64,000 nt of DNA from Anisus vortex (Eukaryota > Mollusca > Gastropoda > Planorbidae): positions 28,062,490 to 28,126,489 of the forward strand of contig OX421499.1 of NCBI GenBank assembly GCA_949126835.1, read 5' to 3'. The notes below the pieces were generated by a model. That model did not search any database. It saw only the letters and a program-made list of their open reading frames with translations, and was not told the DNA's origin. Every line of letters begins with the position of its first letter. Positions within the stretch are counted from its first letter, which is position 1. This document shows positions 56,303 to 64,000 of this stretch, piece after piece. Both the position numbers and the translations under genes were made by a program.

Positions 56303-59300
56303 GAGATTTCGCTACGCATGTAACGAAATCTAATAGGACTAATTATAAAAATCAATATGTATTGCGAACCTATAACTGCATGGGAAATGCAGGGGTAGTA
56401 GGGAAACAGATGTACATAAAATTTGACAATCTACAGTAGTTTACATATCTCAATAGTAAATATAGAGAAATCAAAACAGATAAAGGCATGCAAAAGAAAA
56501 GGCAAAAGAATAAAAAAACTACAAAGATTCATGCATTTATATACAAACTCACACATTCTGGCAATTTTTGAGTGTCCGATCATATCAACGGATAAGCCGT
56601 GACCAAGAATCAGAGATCAGTCCAGAATATTACACAACTATTATAATATCGACGAGTATTATACATCTTTAAGAATTCACTGTTAAGCTTAACCTCAGAT
56701 ATTGTTTGTTTTTAAATGAACTATTAAACTATTAAAAGTAACAGCGAGTAAATGACTGAAAAAGAAAACTTAATAAAATGTATTTCTTATGACTTTCCTG
56801 GTCGTAAGTTACGCGTATTAAGGACAACATAAGCTTATTCAAATCAAAGTTAGCGGTAGATAATTAAGCTATATTTTATTACTTTGAGTTTTCAATCGGA
56901 CCTCGATTATTGTAAGACTTTAGGGGGGGGGGGGGCGTAAGCAGTGAGCATTAGACTCAATTAGAGTTGCGCTAAACACAACAGACAAGTTATTTACAGC
57001 AGCATGGGGCGCGAATTTTCGTTACTTTTATCTCCCTACTTTGGCGAGTGTATACACCTTCAAACTATTGAACTAGAGACTAAGTGTTAAATTGACAGAT
57101 GGTTTTTTCTTCTTGTATGATTGACTAATACCTTTCAAGTAAATAGATCTAGGTTTAGCAAAATTATTACATGGGGCATATTATACGTTTATTTTTCTAG
57201 TAACGAAATTCTTTCGGTATATCATACTATTATCTCCGTAAAGGGGGTACCTGGCTAAAGGCATTCTATTTTTCTTTTCTAAGAAAGGTCCTACTTGTTC
57301 GCCAAACAAGTTAGGAGCGAAGGGGGTCGGCGAATTTAGTTTAAATTCCTCTGTGACCGACTGCAAAATACTGGATGCGAAACCGAGTAGCTAGAGTAAG
57401 CGTACATTTCAATGTGTTGATTATTCTTAATCATGGCCGGCGTTTGCTTAAATACGAGCACGTTTTAGTTCAGTGACGTAAGCATAAAATAAATTTCCTT
57501 AGAAATTTCTGGGGCACTATGAGCATTATAGACATAACATTCTGAGATAATTGCCAATTGTGGCGATTTCTGAACAGCGGCGGTAATTACGGTACACCAT
57601 AGGCATAGGTTACACTATGCGGGCCATACAAACTGCAATTGACGTATGGTTGGAGCTTAATCAGACCTGGAAAGTGATATATTTTTGGGTTGTTGTTTTT
57701 TTTTAAAAGTGAATTCGCAGTCTCACACCCTGATTCAGTGACTAGCACTCAATTTATATCCCAAGGTATCCCGATAAACTCGCTATGCACCTACATTTCT
57801 GTGAGGGGGAATTCCCATATAGTCAATAAAGGGGAGGGGTCTATTTCCGTTTCAGGTGACAATGCCAGGTCTTCACAACAGTGGCGTCTGGCCTAAATAC
57901 ATCATATAGACAATGGGATACAGTGTGGTCCTTTCAGTGGTTACAGTAATTATTGTAAACTTCCTTGGAAGCGGCGGATTAGGCGTTGCGGATAATTGCT
58001 CATTTTCCTTTCCGTTAGCGAGTTAGCTATTTACGGAGGGCGGTAGGTTGACTTTAGATATAGCCACCTGTGTGGGCTCTCAATAAAATATCCAGCCGAA
58101 GCTTGGACGCGAATAACTGGGCGAGTTGTAATAGTCTCTCCTGTGTTTCGGAGGGCGGGGACAGCAGGTAGCTGCCCGGGGCTGAGTGCGATTTGGTGCG
58201 GGGGGTGATACGAAGTTAATTATTGTTCTTGTCCTAACATGCGGTGCCCTTTGTCGTCCGCCTCCGAGTGTACCCGATTAGTTACAGGGTCAGCGATAAC
58301 ATATTTACTAGATTGCTTGGTCCTAAAACATTCCTTACCTAAACCAAAACAACATATAATTCTTCCCCACCGATTTGAACTTACAACCTGGCTATAAGGC
58401 TGCCCATTTGCTTCCACCGTGTTCATTACACTGGGCTATGGTAGGCCACTTGGTAAGGGGTTTGGCCCGATTAACAGGTGCCAATATGGGGCCGACTATG
58501 CTAAGTCGGTGTGGACACCAATGTAGGTCTCACTCCTATCATTGACGACCACGGGAAGGTGGTTTTTATGGGTCGGTGTTAAGGGAAATGTTGACTTACA
58601 TGGTCGGTGAGTGTTTAGGGTTGCCCTGTCGGGGCGCTATTGTTGATGGGGAGGCGAGTGGGCTGTACATTTGCATTTTATATGTTGCGTCCTGTTGAGG
58701 ACAATTTCTATGCCAGATTAATTGTTCTTTACATTTATTGTTCTCGGTACTTTCTCTTCTAATGTTAATTTACATTTTAAAACCTGTGACGGGTTTCCTA
58801 TCGTTTTACGGAAAATTATCTCCTACCTTTTTAATGAATGTAAATACTAATAACTCACTGTCAAAGAGTCTTAATAGCTATGTCTTTTATTGAAGACTAA
58901 AATTATGTAACTCGTACAACATGATAATAGCTAACTGATTGACTGATCACTGGAAATTGGACACTGACCCACCAAGATACAAAAACGAACACTCACCTTG
59001 CGTTTTATTGAGACTTTCATTCAAAACCATACACTCTTGATACAGCTGGCTTGTGGTCCAGTGGAGTTAAGACTGCGGGCGTTGTATCTTGGGAGGTGAG
59101 GTAAGCAGAAAGATGTCTCTACGGCTTGTGACAGGCAGTGAACATGCGAATATAGGTTAAAAGTGTCGCCTATGGTGTCAGGCACATACAGGTGATGTCT
59201 GTGTTGAAAAGTGCAGGCAGGCGCTGTCCACGGTGCCAATTGCAGGCAGGTGCTGTCCACGGTGCCAAGTGCAGGCAGGTGCTGTCCACGGTGCCAAGTG

Positions 59301-59620
59301 CAGGCAGGTGCTGTCCACGGTGCCAAGTGCAGGCAGATGACGTCTGACTTGATCTGTACTGGCAGAAGACAGGTGTAGGCTAAGCAGTTTGATATGCTGT
59401 CAGATGAGGGTTCTGTGATCTAAGGTGACAGGTGCAGGCGGGTGACGAGTACAATCAGGTGTTGACAGGAGTAGCGGCTATCAGGAACGATGTGATGCTG
59501 TTTGTAGTGGTTGACGAAGTTGATGTTTGGCGAGCCCCCAGCGATATCTAAGCGTCGATTGTAATATTCATAGCTCCAGAGCGTTCTTTATGTAAGATGT
59601 GCATATCTGGCGTTCTTCGG
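56303..59620 (-). other. Non-coding interior of the LTR element
   Basis: No retroviral-type motif in any frame. The longest frames are 61, 68 and 101 codons on the minus strand, the last from the 29-bp tandem repeat. A G12 run lies at about 56923-56935. Base composition is more balanced than in surrounding DNA. Confidence 0.75.
59212..59335 (-). repeat. 29-bp tandem repeat inside the LTR element
   Basis: Four units of GTGCTGTCCACGGTGCCAAG plus TGCAGGCAG near the element's 5' end (minus orientation). Such arrays are common in leader regions of non-autonomous elements. Confidence 0.9.
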
Positions 59621-59621
59621 G

Positions 59622-59643
59622 TTCAATCCGCGGCACGAGCCCA
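59622..59643 (-). other. Primer-binding site-like sequence
   Basis: Minus-strand TGGGCTCGTGCCGCGGATTG, the complement of a tRNA 3' end (TTCAATCC..., CCA). The tRNA identity is not assigned, since the arm spacing is one base short of canonical. Confidence 0.65.
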
Positions 59644-59649
59644 CATATA

Positions 59650-60714
59650 TGTCGTAGGTGGTTTGAATTTTGGCCTTACAGACACGTCAGGGTGCAGTAA
59701 TGTGTACTCACACCCCCGGCTGGTCTAGTCAAGGAGTATGGCGCTATTGCAGTAATTGGTTATATATCGCAAAATTTATATTTCCATCAACTATTATTGA
59801 TATAAGTAGGGCGGATTCACCAGCTTGCTACTTTCTTTAATATATCATCGGCCACACAGAACACATAGACTAATAGAACTATAAAAACAGTTAATAACTT
59901 GTGATGAATTACATCTATCTCCAGTTTATTGATTGAAAACAAAAGTACTAATGTCAAATATCGGATGATCTGATGTAACAAATGCAAACTAAATCACTAA
60001 GTTGTGCAGGTGAAAATAGTGGAAATATTTAGTGAAATTAAACTAGACTGGCTATACTAGCAGGGTACCACCTCCCCGCACCAATACCGAGATATGTTTC
60101 CTATAAGGAGTCTCCCAGATGCACTCCAGAACTTTCAGTGTAAATTTACTATTTTCTATCTCGAATAATTCTGGTTGGACATCCCGAACACGTGACTAAA
60201 CAGGACCGTTTGATTGGCCAACATTGTACAGTTTCCTTAAAGACACAAGGGGGGGGGGGAGAATATCAATGGCCAGCCTAACAATAACAGACTGAGTTTC
60301 CAAACTATAATTACGGAGGGGAACATTCCGGGGCGTTTGACACTATCCGAAATCTATAACGGTGGTCACTTTACATGGCAATTATGTCATAAACCTGCCA
60401 GGAAAAGGGGGGAAGGACCGATGCAGTAGGAAAGAAGGGTCAGTTTAGTCTCTGGGTGTGGTCTTATCTCAAAACTGAACAAAGACGGGGCTTCCCTTTA
60501 CTAAGTATCTGAAAGGACATTGTCACTTCTAAACACAATAAAAGATCCAAGGGCTGGAGGGGAAGGAAATGGAGGGGCATTGAGGTTGGGCCTCCAATCT
60601 CAGTTATCTTACACCACCTAGAGGGTCAAGGAGACAGTAAAATCTCGACCTATAATTTTAAAATCTTCAAACATCGAATTCCTTAGTTTAAAAATAAATG
60701 TGACGAGCGTCACA
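59650..60714 (-). repeat. LTR (5' LTR in element orientation)
   Basis: 1065 bp. Its outer end carries TGTGACG..CGTCACA, a 7-bp-arm inverted repeat with two TGACG half-sites. This LTR should hold the promoter. Confidence 0.95.
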
Positions 60715-61236
60715 ATCTTCTTTTTTTTTTTTTTTTCAATTCCCGATTCTAAATGAAGTAATTGTTAGACAAGTTCCGTTTTGTTAAATCGCATTTTTTT
60801 CGATTTTAAATGAATACTTTTAGGCCTATTAATCCTATCATCATTGACTATAATAAGATGGACCGCTTGCTCTATTTTTAGAGCTTACATTCTTTTTCCG
60901 TGCGCACACAACACTGATCTATAAATGTTTCCGCTCTGTACAACTTTCGATTTTAAATTTTCATTGAGAAAATCATAGCGATTAAATAAAACGGAAGTTG
61001 TATATCAATAACTTTATTTCCTGTGTAGCAATTACGTTATTTAGAATCGAGAATTCCGAACATCAGTGTTTCAAGTCATCATATAGCAGAAATACTAAAG
61101 CAAGCGGTCCATGTATATTATAGTATATGGTATTATTGTTAGTTTTATATTATTAATAAAAAGTCAGAAGCTTGACAGCAACAATTCATATGCATATTGC
61201 GTAAAAATGCAGCAACATAGATTCCATTCCGATCTA

Positions 61237-61380
61237 TTTATAGATCAGTGGCGCAGTAAGTTTTAGACACCATTTTGTTTACATCGATAAGTGCGGTGGA
61301 TCTGATTAGATTTCCACGTCTTCACTTTGCTCAAACCAATTTATTAAGAATGAGCAATCTATTCTTTTTATAGATCAGTG
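61237..61380 (-). repeat. Repeats of the CACTGATCTATAAA motif
   Basis: TTTATAGATCAGTG at 61237-61250 and 61367-61380 is the reverse complement of the motif at 54724 and 60912. The segment between reads CACCATTTTGTTTACATC, similar to the DNA beside the 54724 copy, which suggests a second small element family around the fold-back. Confidence 0.6.
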
Positions 61381-61673
61381 TAATAAACATGTTTTTAATT
61401 ATAGTTTTTGTGGCTTGCTCCCCCTCCCCTTCCCCCTTTTTTATTAAAACCAAATTTTAAGATATAAACGTGATACCAGAGCGCACTAAGCATCTAAGCA
61501 TACTAAAATGTTAACAGCGTGGATTATACTCGCTGCACATGTCTCCACCATTGTAATTACCTTTAGTGGTATATGTTCTACTTTTTTATTAAAGTGCTGC
61601 GTCTAATGTATAATAAACAAAAAACTCCTGGTGTAGAGTCATTATAACTTCATGTTACAGCTGACGTACCGAC
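61381..61673. other. Spacer, nothing recognised
   Basis: AT-rich; no feature seen. Confidence 0.5.
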
Positions 61674-61781
61674 GTTCTGGAGGTTGTCCCTAAGTCTTAC
61701 CCATCTCAGATGGGTACCTGACGTTAGTTTTGACATAGTATAGGCGTATAGGCATTGTGCTTGTCACACAATCCCCTAGTA
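61674..61781 (+). mobile_element. SINE, left part, split by hAT
   Basis: TCTGGAGGTTGTCCCTAAGT, CCCATCTCAGATGGGTACCT, CACACAATCCCCTAGTA: the SINE body up to the hAT insertion point. The head with its B box is missing. Confidence 0.85.
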
Positions 61782-63538
61782 CAGGCCTCGGCAACCTAAG
61801 GCACGCGTGCCCAACTTGGCACGCAGAGCAATTTTCAATTGCACGCGAGAGACCTCCAAGAGGTGTTTTTTTCTTATTGATTTTCCGGTTCTGAATTAGG
61901 AAAACTGACTGTTGAAGCCGATGTTTCTGAATGACATAGAGACACATTCACACATTTCAGTGAGTTGAACACATTTACAAGTACGGGGTCAAACAGTAAT
62001 TGAAGTGAGTGAATTAATTTTAAAACATGTAACAACATCTACTTCCCTTTATGAATCCACCTATTAAAAAAGATAGTTTGTCTTTCATTGAAAGCGGAGT
62101 TTTCTATACAAAGGTAAGACTTTCACATTCAATGACTCATTTATTCATTCCTCATCAAGCTTAACAGGTATTATCTTACTACAGCCTTCTTAGATGTAGA
62201 TGCATTTTAAATCGAGGGATGTTGACGGTTTAAAAAAACAAAAAACAGCCTGTTGAATTAAAAAAAAACAACAACTAAACAATGTGCATCGAAATGCCAA
62301 TCTGAGGGAAATCTGGAAGGTAGATTCTTAGGAAAGTCATCTGCTATTTTCAACTTCCAGGCAGTCATTCGCTCTACTTTAAGCTTTTGGTACAACTTAC
62401 ACGCGTGAACAGTAGATCTATTTATTGCACAAGAAACCTTTGTTAAGCATTCAAAGAGGTTACTTAAACTTCATTACTCAGAAACATTACTCTATCTGCG
62501 TTTATAAATTAGCGAAGAGCAAGACAAGGCGCTCATTAATTGATACCAACTAATTACATTTATGAAAAGAGTTTTTGTGCTCATCTGCTAAAATTAAACA
62601 TAAATATAATTTATTCTAAAACAAAATGTGTTTTTATAAATTTAATAAATATAACAGACTTTTTAATAGCATTATATTCTGCAATTGTTGTAATTAGTCT
62701 AATGTTAAAAAAAGATAAACTCCATAATGTTAAATGGACAAACAATTAATGCAGGAAATTTTTTTACAACTGTTTAACGTAAAGTAATTGTATCACTCTA
62801 ATTAAATCTTGTAATGAATACCATAATGTTTGGCATCAGTATTGAATAAATTTAGAGACTTTATTTTAATTAAAGGGAAATAATTAACCCGTTTTATTTG
62901 CGCTAATATTTCTAATAGTATATTTCTCATTTTTCTTTTATAAAAGATTAGATGGTCTACAACGTATAACTTTATAATGACCAAACAGTAAAAAAGTAGT
63001 TGAAAATTATATAAATAGTATGTGACTATAAAATGATATGCACATTACAATAACTACCCAGTTCGCATGATTGCTACGTAACAATGCCGCTTAACAATAG
63101 TTTCTGGTTCAATTCGCTGTCCTTTAATAAGAAAAAATAAATAAATTCTCAGTCATAACTGAGAACAGAATAATATAATCAATAGATCTAGTACCAGTTG
63201 CTAGATATTAGATATCCTTATCATGGCATCCAAATGATAATGCTTACAAAATAATATGAAAGTTTAGTAATACAATTTTGTATCTGTTATAAATGTAAAT
63301 AAAAAGAATGATAATCACTAACACGTTATTTTTGTTTAATATTAAAACGCTTTAACGATTTTCTCTAGAAATTTCCTTTGCGTTTGTCCTTTATCTTGCT
63401 ACGGAGTTAAATTAATTGTCTTACAAAAAGTAATTAAACTATTATAATAGAGCAGGTGGACATTTAGGCTGTTGGCACGCTGAAGGATTTAGAAATCGTA
63501 GTTTGGCACACCATTAGCGAAAGGGTTGCCGACCCCTG
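61782..63538 (+). mobile_element. Non-autonomous hAT element, copy 3, complete, 1757 bp
   Basis: CAGGCCTCGGCAACCTAAGG ... AAGGGTTGCCGACCCCTG. Duplications CCCTAGTA (61774-61781) and CCCTACTA (63539-63546), one mismatch. Because the host SINE consensus reads CACCTAGTATGCCGTGGCC, the duplication is confirmed against an independent empty site. Reference copy of the family in this window, non-coding. Confidence 0.95.
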
Positions 63539-63546
63539 CCCTACTA

Positions 63547-63605
63547 TTTCGTGCTTCACCGGCCCTATGAATCCATTTGGTCAGAGGGCATTAGTTAATT
63601 TACTT
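63547..63605 (+). mobile_element. SINE, right part after the hAT insertion
   Basis: TTCGTGCTTCACCGGCCCTA, TTTGGTCAGAGGGCATTAGT: the tail of the SINE split at 61781. Confidence 0.8.
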
Positions 63606-63636
63606 AAGCCACTCAACAAAATGTTTGAACCTAGAT

Positions 63637-63814
63637 CAGAGGTCGGCAACATTTTGATATTAGTTGTTCCAAAGTAGGATTTTGTAAGTCATTCCGCGAG
63701 CCAACAGCATAAAAGTCAAATTTCTCTTTACTTCTATTAGAGACTTCACTTGCTTTTTTTGGTGGTCTTCCGCGTGCCAAGTCTGGTACGCATTCCATAG
63801 GTTTCCGATCCCTG
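63637..63814 (-). mobile_element. hAT MITE (178 bp)
   Basis: CAGAGGTCGGCAACATTTTG ... CATAGGTTTCCGATCCCTG with duplications ACCTAGAT (63629-63636) and ACCTAGAC (63815-63822). Confidence 0.88.
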
Positions 63815-64000
63815 ACCTAGACTTTTATCGTTGTTCAGAAGAAATCTGTTCTTGTTTCAAAATGCCATCAAAAGTGTACAACAAACTACTCTACCAAATT
63901 AAGAATATTTTAGTTTACTTTAAAAAAAAAACATTTGGTATGCTTTTATTGTCTTACTTGAGTAATCATTATTATTATTATTTTACATATTATTATTATT
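63815..64000. other. Right edge, nothing recognised
   Basis: AT-rich with a short ATT microsatellite at the extreme end. Confidence 0.5.

Larger units (their letters stand above)
55222..60714 (-). mobile_element. Young non-autonomous LTR retrotransposon
   Basis: Two long terminal repeats (55222-56287 and 59650-60714) flank a 3362-bp interior. The target duplication is ATCTT (55217-55221 and 60715-60719). On the minus strand a purine tract AAAAGAGGGGAG lies 3 bp from one LTR (56291-56302) and a tRNA-complementary TGGGCTCGTGCCGCGGAT lies 6 bp from the other (to 59643), fixing the orientation. The interior has no frame over about 100 codons and no gag, protease, reverse transcriptase or integrase motif. 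Its proteins must have come from another element, as in LARD-type elements. Confidence 0.92.
55173..61124. mobile_element. Fold-back (long inverted repeat) element, split by an LTR retrotransposon
   Basis: A perfect 31-bp inverted repeat: ACTATAATATACATGGACCG plus CTTGCTTTAGT at 55173-55203, reverse-complemented at 61094-61124. Without the 5.5-kb insertion the element is about 454 bp. It has further subterminal inverted homology (CCGATTCTAAATGAAGTAAT near 60743 against the reverse complement of 61023-61052) and a second internal copy of GATGGACCGCTTGCTCTA at about 60857. Superfamily not assigned; no coding capacity. Confidence 0.75.

Noticed and set aside
56288..56305. Primer-binding site after the left LTR (plus-strand orientation)
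   Set aside because: Sequence is pyrimidine-rich and has no TGG start; it reads as a polypurine tract on the minus strand instead.

Overview
The window is eukaryotic, repeat-dominated, AT-rich DNA with no intact host protein-coding gene that I can support. The tRNA-derived SINE family, the TAGGCCTA-rich introns and the mix of hAT, mariner, Kolobok-like and non-LTR debris fit a lophotrochozoan, most likely a gastropod mollusc (a freshwater-snail-type genome). That assignment is inference from repeat style, not from a diagnostic gene. Almost all long open frames come from 4-, 8- or 24-bp microsatellites and purine tracts and are not genes.

Region by region. 1-3000: a GATA/GATAAATA array followed by a 1.6-kb non-autonomous hAT copy interrupted by a SINE. 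3000-8000: unassigned DNA with GA tracts, poly-G/C islands, a mariner-type MITE and a minisatellite. 8200-22300: SINEs, short hAT MITEs, non-LTR retrotransposon 3' ends, a tandemly duplicated MITE, a 24-bp minisatellite, a Helitron-like element and a promoter-like motif cluster near 12.5 kb. 22300-40000: GT/GA/CA tracts, several rearranged SINEs, small arrays, a second promoter-like cluster near 33.1 kb and piggyBac-type MITEs. 40000-50200: a nest of transposons. An hAT copy (40328-50192) holds a decayed ZMYM1-like hAT transposase element. That element is itself split by a 4.05-kb TTAA-flanked Kolobok-like element (42801-46846) and by a second, inverted copy of the outer hAT family (47409-49197). 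50200-54200: more SINE and LINE pieces and a GC-rich island with a TCTCGCGAGA promoter motif near 54.0 kb. 55173-61124: a fold-back element split by a 5.5-kb LTR retrotransposon whose LTRs are practically identical. 61670-63814: a SINE split by a third full hAT copy, then another hAT MITE.

The most informative results are structural. The two LTRs have a 5-bp target duplication, and a PPT and PBS-like site on the minus strand, but the element has no gag-pol: a very young non-autonomous element. The hAT copies carry 8-bp duplications that all have TA at the two centre positions, the signature of the Buster group. The Kolobok-like element carries THAP-like and P2X7-C-terminus-like remnants in convergent orientation, with a TGACGTCA site near each end. 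The order of insertion can be read directly in both nests.
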